From Hyphomicrobiales bacterium (lineage in GTDB: Bacteria; Pseudomonadota; Alphaproteobacteria; Rhizobiales; Xanthobacteraceae), in assembly GCA_021730985.1 (NCBI GenBank), contig JAKFYI010000021.1:62001-126000 (forward strand): DNA of 64,000 nt. The letters are read 5' to 3'. The notes beneath the pieces were generated by a model, which was not told the DNA's origin, ran no database searches, and was given only the letters and a program-made list of their open reading frames with translations. A program made the translations under genes and the position numbers. Of this stretch, positions 1-8,381 are shown one piece after another. Within the stretch, counting starts at the first letter, position 1; each line of letters opens with the position of its first letter.

Positions 1-8
1 GCGTCGCA

Positions 9-38
9 TTGACCGATCAGGCAAGGGTCCCGTATAAG
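9..38 (+). promoter_or_regulatory. Probable promoter of rpmH-rnpA-yidC
   Basis: A TTGACC hexamer (9-14) and a TATAAG hexamer (33-38) are separated by 18 bp and lie about 30 bp upstream of the rpmH GTG start. This is a plausible sigma-70 class promoter for the ribosomal protein operon. The match is by eye only. The window starts just upstream, so other elements may be cut off. Confidence 0.55.
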
Positions 39-69
39 CCCGCGGCGACGGCCACCCGGAGAAAAGACC

Positions 70-204
70 GTGAAGCGGACCTACCAACCAAGCAAATTGG
101 TGCGAAAGCGCCGTCACGGCTACCGCGCCCGCATGAAGACCACGGGCGGCCGGAAGGTTGTCAGTGCCCGCCGGACTCGCGGCCGCAAGCGCCTGACCGC
201 CTAG
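70..204 (+). CDS. rpmH: 50S ribosomal protein L34
   Basis: This 44-residue, very basic protein reads (M)[18 protein letters not shown] followed by a Gly- and Arg-rich tail ending KRLTA, the classic L34 pattern. L34 is a small protein of the large ribosomal subunit. The start is GTG, chosen because GGAG (58-61) lies 8 nt upstream and because the family begins at this Lys-Arg-Thr-Tyr. It is the first gene of the conserved rpmH-rnpA-yidC string, 26 nt ahead of rnpA. It is too short for a usual length cutoff and is easily missed. Confidence 0.97.
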   Translation: MKRTYQPSKLVRKRRHGYRARMKTTGGRKVVSARRTRGRKRLTA

Positions 205-230
205 GCCCTGCGATTGCGCGGGCCATCGCC

Positions 231-620
231 ATGGAGCGATTGAGACAACGCGCGGATTTCCTGGCTGCGGCAGGCGGCGTCAAGGCGCCGGCCCCCATGT
301 TCGTGCTACAGATGAAGGTACGGGGCGAAACCGGACCGGCGCGGGTCGGGTTTACCGTTACCAAGCGGATCGGCGGCGCGGTTGAGCGCAACCGCATTCG
401 GCGGCGGTTGCGGGAAGTCGTGCGGCTGTCATCGCCGTCCCGTATGCGGCCAGGACACGATTATGTGCTGATCGGACGGCGTCCGGCATTGAACGCGCCG
501 TTCGAGCGGATCAAGGACGAGTTCGACCGGGCGCTGCGGCGCGTGCACGCCGCGCCTTCCAAGTCCGGCTCCAGTGGCAAGAGCGGCGCCGAGATCCCAC
601 TTCAGGGCTCGGTTGAATAG
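231..620 (+). CDS. rnpA: Ribonuclease P protein component
   Basis: This 129-residue basic protein binds the RNase P RNA and helps it mature tRNA 5' ends. It shows the family order: an N-terminal MERLRQRADF, a central segment of the GFTVTKRIGGAVERN type, and the signature RNRIRRRLRE at about residues 49-58, which is the RNA-binding RNR motif. The frame is open upstream to position 9, but that part overlaps rpmH. The ATG at 231 fits the family's usual N-terminus and length. It lies between rpmH and yidC, 7 nt before yidC. The RNA partner rnpB is not in the window. Confidence 0.95.
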   Translation: MERLRQRADFLAAAGGVKAPAPMFVLQMKVRGETGPARVGFTVTKRIGGAVERNRIRRRLREVVRLSSPSRMRPGHDYVLIGRRPALNAPFERIKDEFDRALRRVHAAPSKSGSSGKSGAEIPLQGSVE

Positions 621-627
621 AGGCGTC

Positions 628-2475
628 ATGACCGATCAGAAGAACACCATCCTGGCCATCGTCCTTTCGGCGCTGGTGCTCATCGCGTGGCAGTATTTTG
701 TCGGCATGCCGCAGATGGAAAAACAGCGGCAGGAGGCGCAGCTCAAGGCGCAGCAGACTCAGCAGACCGCCAAGCCGGCGGCTCCCGGTCAACCCGTCAC
801 GCCAGGTCAACCCGCGACGCCGCAGGCCTCCGGCGTGCCGCAGGTGCCGGGCCAGGCCACACCCGTTCCCACCCAGCAGGTGACGCGCGAATCCATCGTC
901 GCCGCGAGCCCGCGAGTCACGGTCGATACGCCGAAGCTGAGGGGTTCGATCTCGCTTCGCGGCGGACGCATCGACGATCTCGCGCTGACGCAATACCGCG
1001 AGACGGTCGATCCGAAGTCGCCTGCGATCGTGCTGCTCGCGCCGTCGGGCAGCCCGCACCCGTTCTATGCGCAATTCGGCTGGACCGCCGGAGCCGGTCC
1101 CGCGGTGAAGCTGCCGGACGACACCACGGTCTGGACCCAGCAGGGCTCGGGCACCATCGGCGTCGGCCGCCCGGTGACTCTGACCTATGACAACGGCGAA
1201 GGCCTGCAGTTCCGCCGCACCATCTCGGTGGACGACAAGTACCTGTTCACCATCGACGACCAGGTGAACAACAAGGGCGCGGCGCCGGTCACGCTCTATC
1301 CTTATGCGCTGATCTCGCGCCACGGCACGCCGAAGGTCGAGGGCTATTACATCCTGCACGAAGGCCTGATCGGTGTGCTGGGCGAACAAGGGCTGCAGGA
1401 GATCACCTACAGCTCGATCGACGACAAGAAGACCATGAACTTCAAGGCGACCAACGCCTGGTTCGGCATCACCGACAAGTATTGGGCCGCGACGCTGATC
1501 CCCGACATCAAGGCGAACCTCCAGGTCCGGTTCTCATCGAGCCCGGTGGGCACGCAGAAGACCTACCAGACCGACTATCTCGGCGACGGGCAGACCATCG
1601 CGCCGGGCGCGAGCGGCACGCACAACACGCGGCTGTTCGCGGGCGCCAAGGAAATCTCGGTGATCGACGGCTACGAAAAGCAGCTGACGCTCAACCGTTA
1701 CGAGCTGCTGATCGACTGGGGCTGGTTCTACTTCATCACCAAGCCGATGTTCATCGTGATGGACTGGATGTTTCACCTGGTCGGCAACTTCGGCCTGGCG
1801 ATCCTGATGGTCACGGTGCTGATCAAGATCGTGTTCTTCCCGCTCGCCAACAAGTCTTACGCCTCGATGGCGAAGATGAAGGCCGTGCAGCCGCAGATGG
1901 TGATGATCCGCGAGCGCTACGCCGACGACAAGACGAAGCAGCAACAGGCGCTGATGGAGCTGTACAAGACGGAGAAGATCAATCCGCTGGCCGGCTGCCT
2001 GCCGATCCTCATTCAGGTGCCGGTGTTCTTCGCGCTCTACAAGGTGCTGTTCGTCACGATCGAAATGCGCCACGCGCCGTTCTACGGCTGGATCAAGGAT
2101 CTCTCGGCGCCCGACCCGACCAACCTGTTCAACCTGTTCGGCCTCATTCCTTTCGACCCCACCGTGATCCCGGTGCTTGGCCAGTTCCTGCATCTCGGCT
2201 TCTGGCCGATCGTGATGGGCATCACGATGTGGTTCCAGATGAAGCTCAACCCTTCGCCGCCGGATCCGACGCAGAAGATGATCTTCGATTGGATGCCGCT
2301 GATCTTCACGTTCATGCTGGCGTCGTTCTCAGCCGGCCTCGTGATCTACTGGGCTTGGAACAACTCGCTGTCGGTTCTCCAGCAGAGCCTGATCATGCGC
2401 AAGCACGGCGCCAAGATCGAGCTGTGGGACAACGTCAAAGAACTGTTCGGCATAAAGAAAAAGACGGCGGACTGA
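628..2475 (+). CDS. yidC: Membrane protein insertase YidC
   Basis: This 615-residue inner-membrane insertase (Oxa1 family) folds and inserts membrane proteins with SecYEG or alone. The N-terminus has one membrane anchor (about residues 7-25), then a Pro/Gln-rich linker (about 30-80) and a large periplasmic beta domain to about residue 355. The C-terminal insertase core follows, with membrane segments near 375-400, 460-480, 505-560 and 565-590. The core includes the conserved positively charged cytoplasmic loop (KSYASMAKMKAVQPQ). ATG 628 is preferred over an in-frame ATG at 574, which lies inside rnpA. The stop codon sits in the loop of a terminator hairpin, so the last codons form the stem. 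Confidence 0.97.
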   Translation: MTDQKNTILAIVLSALVLIAWQYFVGMPQMEKQRQEAQLKAQQTQQTAKPAAPGQPVTPGQPATPQASGVPQVPGQATPVPTQQVTRESIVAASPRVTVDTPKLRGSISLRGGRIDDLALTQYRETVDPKSPAIVLLAPSGSPHPFYAQFGWTAGAGPAVKLPDDTTVWTQQGSGTIGVGRPVTLTYDNGEGLQFRRTISVDDKYLFTIDDQVNNKGAAPVTLYPYALISRHGTPKVEGYYILHEGLIGVLGEQGLQEITYSSIDDKKTMNFKATNAWFGITDKYWAATLIPDIKANLQVRFSSSPVGTQKTYQTDYLGDGQTIAPGASGTHNTRLFAGAKEISVIDGYEKQLTLNRYELLIDWGWFYFITKPMFIVMDWMFHLVGNFGLAILMVTVLIKIVFFPLANKSYASMAKMKAVQPQMVMIRERYADDKTKQQQALMELYKTEKINPLAGCLPILIQVPVFFALYKVLFVTIEMRHAPFYGWIKDLSAPDPTNLFNLFGLIPFDPTVIPVLGQFLHLGFWPIVMGITMWFQMKLNPSPPDPTQKMIFDWMPLIFTFMLASFSAGLVIYWAWNNSLSVLQQSLIMRKHGAKIELWDNVKELFGIKKKTAD

Positions 2476-2491
2476 TTCCGCCGTCTTTTTC
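2461..2491 (+). terminator. Rho-independent terminator overlapping the yidC stop
   Basis: AAGACGGCGGA (2461-2471) pairs perfectly with TCCGCCGTCTT (2477-2487) around a 5-nt loop and runs into a T-rich tract. The yidC TGA lies within the loop, so the stem's left arm encodes the last residues of YidC. It closes the rpmH-rnpA-yidC unit. Confidence 0.9.
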
Positions 2492-2525
2492 CCTAAGCAA
2501 CTTGAAATTCTGAGACGGACTCCCT

Positions 2526-3041
2526 TTACGCCGGCGGCGTGCCCATGAAATCGCGCTTGCCGATTTCGAGTCCGCACCCGCGCAGGATGTCGTAGGCGGT
2601 CGTTGCGTGGAAATAGAAGTTCGGCAGGCTGTTGCCGAGCAACAGGCTCTGCCCCGTGAACTCGCGCACGTTGCCGTTCGGGAACGTGATGCTGATCGCC
2701 TTCGCCTCGGTGCCGTCGAGTTCGGCCGGCGTCACGGTCTTCAAGAACGCAATGGTCTTGGCGATCCGGTCCTTGAGCTGCGCGATCGTGGTCTCGTCGT
2801 TGGCGAACTTTGGCAACTCCTTGCCGGCGGGACGCCCTGCCCCGTTAATGGCGTGATCGGTCGCGGCGCGGACCTGGCGCAGCAGCGGAAACATATCGGG
2901 CGCGAGCCGCATAGCGAGCAGGTCCTCCTCCTTGATCTTGCGCGCCGCGGCATGCGCCGCAGCCTTGTCGAGCACGGCGGAGAGCCCGTTGAGGTGCTGC
3001 ATGAAGACCGGGACGGAAACGCTGTACATGGAAACGGGCAT
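2526..3041 (-). CDS. DUF1993 family protein
   Basis: This 171-residue soluble protein matches the DUF1993 family. It has an N-terminal MPVSMYSVSVPVFMQHLNGL, a middle segment around DMFPLLRQV with a conserved DHA, and a C-terminal NFYFHATTAYDILR. The family is thought to adopt a DinB-like four-helix bundle, and its biochemical role is unknown. In this copy the His/Asp residues that could bind a metal are only partly present (D at the DHA, H at FYFHATTAY). It is convergent with yidC and divergent from engB. The start codon fits the family N-terminus. Confidence 0.85.
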   Translation of the reverse strand: MPVSMYSVSVPVFMQHLNGLSAVLDKAAAHAAARKIKEEDLLAMRLAPDMFPLLRQVRAATDHAINGAGRPAGKELPKFANDETTIAQLKDRIAKTIAFLKTVTPAELDGTEAKAISITFPNGNVREFTGQSLLLGNSLPNFYFHATTAYDILRGCGLEIGKRDFMGTPPA

Positions 3042-3182
3042 GGAATGGCCTCTGGACTGTTGGGAATACGCTGCGCCACTTTAGCGCAATATCCGCAGCC
3101 GCGTCTGCCGCAAGACCCCGCTTTCGGCCGAATGAAGGCTTGAAGGCTGTGTAACGCGGGACGCCTGTGCGATAAGGCCCGC

Positions 3183-3836
3183 ATGACCGAAAAGCCGGAA
3201 TTTTCCTCCTCCCAGATCGAAGCGGGCCGCCGCCTGTTCGCGCAGCCGTGGGACTTCCACTGGGCGGCGGGATCGCCCGAGTCGCTGCCCAAGATGCGCG
3301 GCATCGAGATCGCCTTCGCCGGCCGTTCCAACGTCGGCAAGTCGAGCCTGATCAACGCTCTGACCGGCCGCAACTCGCTGGTGCGCGTCTCGCGCACGCC
3401 GGGCCGCACCCAGGAGTTGATCTTCTTCACCGGCGACCCGGTGCTCACCCTGGTGGACATGCCGGGCTACGGCTACGCGCAGGCGCCGAAGGACAAGGTC
3501 AAGGCCTGGACCGCGCTGATCCATGACTATCTGCGCGGCCGCGCCAACCTCGCCCGCGTCTATGTGCTGATCGACGCGCGCCACGGCCTCAAGGACACCG
3601 ACGCACCGTCGCTCGACGTGCTGGGCGAGAGTGCCGTCAGCCACCAGATCGTGCTGACCAAGATCGATCAGGTGAAGCGTTCCGACCTGGAGGCGTGCAT
3701 CGCCGACACCGAGGCGGCGCTGGCCAAGCGACCCGCCGCGTTCCCCCGCGTGATCGCGACATCGTCGCGCGAAGGCACCGGCATACCCGAGCTGCGCGCG
3801 GCGATCGCCAGGCTGAAGGCCGAGCGCGGGGCCTGA
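3183..3836 (+). CDS. engB: Ribosome biogenesis GTP-binding protein EngB (YsxC/YihA)
   Basis: This 217-residue TRAFAC-class GTPase is required for assembly of the large ribosomal subunit and is usually essential. Visible motifs are G1 GRSNVGKSS (residues 47-55), a G2-region threonine in SRTPGRTQ (about 70-77), G3 DMPGYG (92-97), G4 TKID (about 160) and a G5-like TSS. The N-terminal extension (FSSSQIEAGRRLFAQPWDF) is typical of alphaproteobacterial EngB. It follows the yidC block, as in many Hyphomicrobiales genomes. The length is normal for this lineage. Confidence 0.96.
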   Translation: MTEKPEFSSSQIEAGRRLFAQPWDFHWAAGSPESLPKMRGIEIAFAGRSNVGKSSLINALTGRNSLVRVSRTPGRTQELIFFTGDPVLTLVDMPGYGYAQAPKDKVKAWTALIHDYLRGRANLARVYVLIDARHGLKDTDAPSLDVLGESAVSHQIVLTKIDQVKRSDLEACIADTEAALAKRPAAFPRVIATSSREGTGIPELRAAIARLKAERGA

Positions 3837-3893
3837 CTTTTTCGCCGGCCGGGCAAACGCGTGGCGTACTGCGATGAGGCTGGACCGCCGCAC

Positions 3894-3982
3894 CCGCTCG
3901 TCCCCATGAAAGTGGGAACCCAGGGCGATCATTCAGGCCAGCGTGTTTGGCACTGGATTCCCGCTTGCGCGGGAATGAGCGG
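3894..3982. repeat. Palindromic intergenic repeat (family A)
   Basis: An imperfect inverted repeat of about 32 nt per arm has outer ends CCGCTCGTCCCC and GGGAATGAGCGG, with an inner GGGAACCCAG-like block matched by CACTGGATTCCC. The same pattern recurs at 42956-43044. It lies in the gap between engB and the small gene on the opposite strand. It looks like a non-coding, mobile-like palindromic element. Confidence 0.75.
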
Positions 3983-4009
3983 AGTGGAGCAAGCCGGAAC
4001 GGTTCCGAT

Positions 4010-4240
4010 CTAAAGGACGGTGGTCGTGCTTTCTTCGCTGTCGTAGATCGTCACCTGGACCTTCGGATGGGCCTTCTTGATCGCGGCGCCCGCTTTCTCG
4101 GCCGCCGGCTGCGCCGAGAACGACGCCTTGGTCTGGCGATCGACCTGCAGCCGGTAGCGCTCCAGCGCCTCGCGCTTCTGGCCCTTGGCCGCCGGCAGGG
4201 ATTCCTCGGTGTCTTTCTTCGGTATCGTCATGGTCGCCAT
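4010..4240 (-). CDS. Small hypothetical protein, 76 residues
   Basis: This short, charged, soluble protein begins MATMTIPKKDTEESLPAA and carries several Lys/Arg/Glu-rich stretches, ending in SEESTTTVL. I do not recognise a named domain. A frame extension to 4291 exists, but ATG 4240 has a GGAAAG purine stretch in front of it and is the better start. It is transcribed away from argB. The middle (ALERYRLQVDRQTKASFSA) could form a helix. No signal peptide or membrane segment is seen. Codon use looks like its neighbours, so it is probably real. Confidence 0.6.
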   Translation of the reverse strand: MATMTIPKKDTEESLPAAKGQKREALERYRLQVDRQTKASFSAQPAAEKAGAAIKKAHPKVQVTIYDSEESTTTVL

Positions 4241-4432
4241 GGCAAGCTCTTTCCGTGTCGGCCTAAAATTCTGGCGGATGATGCCGTGCATGAACTTGTT
4301 AGTCCCCCATTGAGTTCCGGGAGCCTAAGTGATTCGTCGAGGCTTTCAACTCCACCCGGCGTGTCCGCGGAATGACGGTGGAGAGATCGGAAGCGGGCTG
4401 CTAGAACCGCTGCGTCACACATGAGAGATATC

Positions 4433-5329
4433 ATGAGTTCCTCTCCGACCATCAGCCCGCAGGACCAGGCTCGCATCCTCTCCGAGGCGCTGCCGCACAT
4501 GCAGCGCTACGACGAGGAAACCATCGTCATCAAGTATGGCGGCCATGCGATGGGCGATGAAGAGGTGGCCCGCGCGTTCGCCCGCGACATCGTGCTGCTG
4601 GAACAGACCGCGATCAATCCGGTGGTGGTGCACGGCGGCGGCCCGCAGATCAATGCCATGCTCAAGAAGGCCGGCGTCGAGTCGCAGTTCGCGGCCGGCC
4701 TGCGCATCACCGACGCCGCAACGCTGGAAATCGTCGAGATGGTGCTGGCCGGCTCGATCAACAAGCAGATCGTCGGCTACATCAACGCCGCCGGCGGCAA
4801 GGCGATCGGCCTGTGCGGCAAGGACGGCAACATGGTGCTGGCCAAGAAGTCGACGCGCCGCGTGGTCGATCCGGATTCCAACATCGAGAAGGTGGTGGAC
4901 CTGGGCTTCGTCGGCGAGCCCGACAAGGTCGATCTGACGGTGCTCAACGTCGTGCTCGGCCGCGAACTGATCCCGGTGCTGGCGCCGGTCGCGGCAGCGG
5001 CGGATGGCGGCACCTACAACGTCAACGCCGACACGTTCGCGGGCGCCATCGCAGGAGCGCTCAAGGCCAAGCGTTTCCTGCTGCTCACCGACGTGCCGGG
5101 CGTGCTCGACAAGAACAAGAAGCTGATCGAGAAGCTCTCGGCCAGCGACGTGCGCGGCCTGATCGCCGACGGCACGATCTCGGGCGGCATGATCCCGAAG
5201 GTCGAAACCTGCCTCTACGCGCTCGAACAGGGCGTCGAGGGCGTTGTTATTCTCGACGGCAAGGTGCCGCATGCGGTGCTGCTCGAACTGTTCACCGACC
5301 ACGGCGCCGGCACGCTGATCCACCGCTAA
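4433..5329 (+). CDS. argB: Acetylglutamate kinase
   Basis: This 298-residue kinase phosphorylates N-acetyl-L-glutamate, the second step of arginine biosynthesis. Family landmarks are [10 protein letters not shown] near the N-terminus (ATP-binding Lys), [10 protein letters not shown] (substrate loop), the [12 protein letters not shown] region and [10 protein letters not shown]. The C-terminal [13 protein letters not shown] is typical of the amino acid kinase fold and of arginine-sensitive enzymes. ATG 4433 is preferred over ATG 4421 because GAGAG precedes it and relatives begin at this point. The other arg genes are elsewhere. It sits alone after the engB region, a common rhizobial arrangement. 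Confidence 0.96.
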   Translation: MSSSPTISPQDQARILSEALPHMQRYDEETIVIKYGGHAMGDEEVARAFARDIVLLEQTAINPVVVHGGGPQINAMLKKAGVESQFAAGLRITDAATLEIVEMVLAGSINKQIVGYINAAGGKAIGLCGKDGNMVLAKKSTRRVVDPDSNIEKVVDLGFVGEPDKVDLTVLNVVLGRELIPVLAPVAAAADGGTYNVNADTFAGAIAGALKAKRFLLLTDVPGVLDKNKKLIEKLSASDVRGLIADGTISGGMIPKVETCLYALEQGVEGVVILDGKVPHAVLLELFTDHGAGTLIHR

Positions 5330-5387
5330 CGAAGGGCTGGGGCCGCGCCGGTTGCATTTCAGCGCCGGCGCTGGTGTGCTGACGGGA

Positions 5388-6071
5388 ATGCCCGCCGCAC
5401 TGCTCAGGATTCTGGCATTCATCGTCGTGTTCGGCGCGGGCCCGGCCGCCGCGCAGACCACGGTCGATCTGCAATTGGTGCTGGCAGTGGACGCCTCCGG
5501 CAGCGTCAACGACGCCCGCTTCGAATTGCAAAAACAGGGCTACGTGGCGGCGTTCCGCCATCCGCGGGTGCTGCACGCGATCCGCTCCGGCCTGAACCAG
5601 GCGATCGCGGTCACCATGACGCAATGGACCGGGCCGTCGCTGCAGGTCCAGGTGGTGCCGTGGACGCTGCTGAAGGACGCTGCCTCGGTCATGGCCTTCG
5701 CCGGCGCGATCGAAAAGGCGCCGCGGCAACTCTACTCCGGCGGCACCTCGATCAGCGGCGCGATCGACCATTCCATGCTGCTGATGCCGTCGGCGCCCTA
5801 CAAGGGCTTCAAGCGGGTGATCGACATCTCCGGCGACGGCTCCAACAACCGCGGCCGCTCCGTCACCGAGGCGCGCGACGACGCGGTGCGCGCCGGCGTC
5901 ATCATCAACGGGCTGCCGATCCTGACGCTGGAGCCGTATCTCGACAAATATTACTTCGACAACGTGATCGGCGGCCCGGGTTCGTTCATGATCCCGGCGG
6001 AGAGCTACGAGAAGTTCGCCGAGGCGGTGCTGCGCAAGCTGGTTCTCGAAATTGCTTCGCTCGAACGGTAA
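5388..6071 (+). CDS. DUF1194 (von Willebrand factor A-like) secreted protein
   Basis: This is a secreted protein of about 227 residues. A hydrophobic signal peptide (about residues 1-22, cleaved near GPAAAQ) is followed by a VWA-like domain. The metal-ion-dependent adhesion site motif DASGSV appears early in the mature part, and DISGDGSNN appears later. The C-terminal FDNVIGGPGSF is the hallmark of DUF1194. The family is periplasmic or extracellular with unknown role; VWA domains usually bind protein partners through a divalent metal. ATG 5388 gives a clean signal peptide, and a TTG at 5352 is also in frame. It lies 58 nt downstream of argB. Confidence 0.85.
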   Translation: MPAALLRILAFIVVFGAGPAAAQTTVDLQLVLAVDASGSVNDARFELQKQGYVAAFRHPRVLHAIRSGLNQAIAVTMTQWTGPSLQVQVVPWTLLKDAASVMAFAGAIEKAPRQLYSGGTSISGAIDHSMLLMPSAPYKGFKRVIDISGDGSNNRGRSVTEARDDAVRAGVIINGLPILTLEPYLDKYYFDNVIGGPGSFMIPAESYEKFAEAVLRKLVLEIASLER

Positions 6072-6085
6072 GGCCTGCCGCCACG

Positions 6086-6574
6086 TCAGCGAACGCTTTT
6101 TTTGCGCTCGTGCACGCCGCGGCCGGGCGCGTCGTTGAACCCGGCGCAGTCCTCATCGATCTTCAGCCCGGCGGCATGGATGCCGTGCGCGGCGAGTTCC
6201 TCGTCGTTCTCCTCGGTGTCGCCGGTGACGCCGACGGCGCCGATGACATCGCCCTGGGCATCGCGGATCAGCCGGCCGCCGCCTTCCGCGAACATCCGGT
6301 CGCCGCTGGTTCCGATCAGGAAGCTCACGAACTCCGGCTTCTCCTGCTGGCGCACCTTGACCAGGCTCGACGAACGGCCAAGCGACAGCGCCGCGTAGCA
6401 TTTGCCGTAGGCCATCTCGAACCGGCTCATCGAGGCGCCATCCTCCTTCTGGAAGGCCTTTACGAGGCAGCCGGCATCCACCACCACGGCGCTGATCGGT
6501 CGGCAATCGAGCTCCGGGGCTCGCTTCAGGATGGCGTCGATGATGGTGTTGGCCTGCTTCAACGTGATGGTCAT
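6086..6574 (-). CDS. GlcG/HbpS-like heme-degrading domain protein
   Basis: This 162-residue cytosolic protein belongs to the GlcG/HbpS (DUF336) family, whose members bind heme or small ligands. Features are an N-terminal ITLKQANTIIDAILKRA helix, ISAVVVDAGCLVKAFQKEDGA, a KCYAALSLGRSS segment, and the glycine-rich FAEGGGRLIRDAQGDVIGAVGVTGDT that typifies the fold. ATG 6574 is preceded by GGAGGA and matches the family start; an upstream in-frame extension to 6625 overlaps the next promoter region. It is convergent with the DUF1194 gene. The ligand is not predictable here. Confidence 0.8.
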   Translation of the reverse strand: MTITLKQANTIIDAILKRAPELDCRPISAVVVDAGCLVKAFQKEDGASMSRFEMAYGKCYAALSLGRSSSLVKVRQQEKPEFVSFLIGTSGDRMFAEGGGRLIRDAQGDVIGAVGVTGDTEENDEELAAHGIHAAGLKIDEDCAGFNDAPGRGVHERKKSVR

Positions 6575-6633
6575 GAGATCCTCCGTGCGGTGCCACCTTA
6601 GCAAAGTCATGTTATTCAGCGACACCGATTCGC

Positions 6634-7629
6634 ATGACGATTCGCCTCACCATATGCGCTCTGGTTCTGACGGCCGCGCTCGCCACCGCGGCGCGCGCCG
6701 ATGTCCAGCTCTGCAACCGCATGAGCTACGTGGTCGAAACCGCGGTCGGCATCGAGGACAAGGGCGCGGCCGCCACCCGCGGCTGGTTCCGCATCGACCC
6801 CGGCCAGTGCCGCGTGGTGATCCAGGGCGAGGTGCAGGCCGAGAGCCTGTACGTCCACGCCCGCGCGCTGCCGGTCTATGGCGCCTCGCCGCTGCCGCAG
6901 GGCGGCCACGCCGATCTCTGCGTCGCCAACGAGAATTTCATTCTGGCCTCGGCCCGCGCCTGCGGCGGCCGCACCGGCCAGAAGCTGGCGCGCTTCACCG
7001 CGGTGAAGCCATCCGAAACCGAGAAGGGCCTGACCGCCTATCTCGCCGAAGAGGCGGAATACACTGACGACCAAGCGCGCGACGCCGCAATCCAGCGGCT
7101 GTTGAACATTGCGGGCTACGACGTATCCCCGATCGACGGCATCCGCGGCTCAAAGACCGACGCGGCGCTGCTGCAGTTCATCGCCGACAACAAGCTGACG
7201 CCCACCGCGGCGGGCCGGTCCGACTTTTTCGATGTGCTGATCGCGGCTGCGCAGCGGCCGGACGGCATCGGCTTTGCCTGGTGCAACGAGACCGCCCATG
7301 TGGTGATGGCGGCGCTGGGCACCGAGGAGAACGGCGCGGTGGTGACGCGGGGCTGGTACCGGGTCGAGCCCGGCAAGTGCCTGCGTCCCGAGGTGCGCGG
7401 CCAGTTGCGCAAGCTGTACAGCTTTGCCGAGGCGATCGGCCCGAACGGCCAGCCGCTGCAGCGCGCCGAGCGGCGCCTGGCCTGGGGCGGCGAGACCATC
7501 CTGTGCACGCGCAATGTCAAATTCGAGCTGATCGAGCACAAGGACTGCGCGGCCCAAGGCCTCACCTCGGCGGGCTTCGCCACCGTCGAACTCGGCGGCC
7601 GCAGCGGCACGAAATTGCGTTTCAAGTGA
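6634..7629 (+). CDS. Secreted protein with two DUF1036 domains
   Basis: This 331-residue exported protein has a signal peptide (about residues 1-22, ending ARA-D). Two DUF1036 units follow, at about 24-130 and 212-330, each with paired cysteines and a TRGW(F/Y)R(I/V)(D/E)PG(Q/K)C core. Between them, about 145-200, is a stretch like a peptidoglycan-binding repeat (YDVSPIDGIRGSKTDAAL). DUF1036 function is unknown. The repeated cysteine-containing units suggest a disulfide-stabilised periplasmic protein. It is divergent from the GlcG-like gene, 59 nt apart, and followed by the HAD phosphatase gene. Confidence 0.85.
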   Translation: MTIRLTICALVLTAALATAARADVQLCNRMSYVVETAVGIEDKGAAATRGWFRIDPGQCRVVIQGEVQAESLYVHARALPVYGASPLPQGGHADLCVANENFILASARACGGRTGQKLARFTAVKPSETEKGLTAYLAEEAEYTDDQARDAAIQRLLNIAGYDVSPIDGIRGSKTDAALLQFIADNKLTPTAAGRSDFFDVLIAAAQRPDGIGFAWCNETAHVVMAALGTEENGAVVTRGWYRVEPGKCLRPEVRGQLRKLYSFAEAIGPNGQPLQRAERRLAWGGETILCTRNVKFELIEHKDCAAQGLTSAGFATVELGGRSGTKLRFK

Positions 7630-7664
7630 TTGCCGTTTCGGCGCCCTCACCCTATTAGAGCGCC

Positions 7665-8381
7665 ATGCAATCCTCAGACGCCGTTCAGCGCACCCCGCGC
7701 AATTTCGCATCGGTCGAGACGTGGGTGTTCGACCTCGACAACACGCTCTACCCGCATCACCTGCTCTGGCAGCAGGTCGACGACCGCATCCGGCAGTACG
7801 TGTCGGATTTCCTGCGCATCACCGCGGAGGAGGCCTTCAAGGTGCAGAAGGACTATTACAAGCGCTACGGCACCACCATGCGCGGCCTGATGACGGAGCA
7901 CGGCGTCGATCCGGACGACTATCTGGAGTTCGTCCACAAGATCGATCACTCGCCGCTGGAGGCGAATCCGGCGCTCGGCGCCGCGATCGAAAGCCTGCCG
8001 GGCCGCAAGCTGATCCTGACCAACGGCACCCGCAAGCACGCCGACGCGGTGATGAAGAAGCTGGAGATCGACCGGCATTTCGAGGACGTGTTCGACATCG
8101 CCGCCGCCAACCTCGATCCCAAGCCGCTGCCGCAGGTCTATCACCGCTTTCTCGCCAAGCATGGCGTCGATGCGAAGAAGGCCGCGATGTTCGAGGATCT
8201 GGCGCGCAATCTCGAAGTGCCGCACGCGCTCGGCATGACCACGGTGCTGGTGGTACCGGACCAGACCCGGGAGGTGCTGCGCGAGGTCTGGGAAAATTCA
8301 GGCCGCGACGCCCCGCACGTCGATCACGTCACCGAGGACCTGGCCGGATTTCTCCGCGACAATTGCGTCAACGCGCGCTGA
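7665..8381 (+). CDS. Pyrimidine 5'-nucleotidase, HAD superfamily
   Basis: This 238-residue HAD phosphatase is of the SDT1/pyrimidine 5'-nucleotidase type and is expected to dephosphorylate nucleotides or related small phosphates. Motif I is FDLDNTLYP (catalytic Asp23, Asp25), motif II is ILTNGT (about 118-123), motif III is the lysine of LDPKPLPQ, and motif IV is FEDLARN. The N-terminal cap is helical. It lies upstream of dapD, as in many Hyphomicrobiales. Its 3' end overlaps the convergent membrane protein gene by 14 nt. The true substrate cannot be read from sequence. Confidence 0.88.
   Translation: MQSSDAVQRTPRNFASVETWVFDLDNTLYPHHLLWQQVDDRIRQYVSDFLRITAEEAFKVQKDYYKRYGTTMRGLMTEHGVDPDDYLEFVHKIDHSPLEANPALGAAIESLPGRKLILTNGTRKHADAVMKKLEIDRHFEDVFDIAAANLDPKPLPQVYHRFLAKHGVDAKKAAMFEDLARNLEVPHALGMTTVLVVPDQTREVLREVWENSGRDAPHVDHVTEDLAGFLRDNCVNAR

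Noticed and set aside
511..1389. 292-codon open frame on the minus strand overlapping yidC
   Set aside because: It is a shadow of yidC: His/Arg/Asp-rich low-complexity translation, no recognisable domain, and the plus-strand gene is certain.
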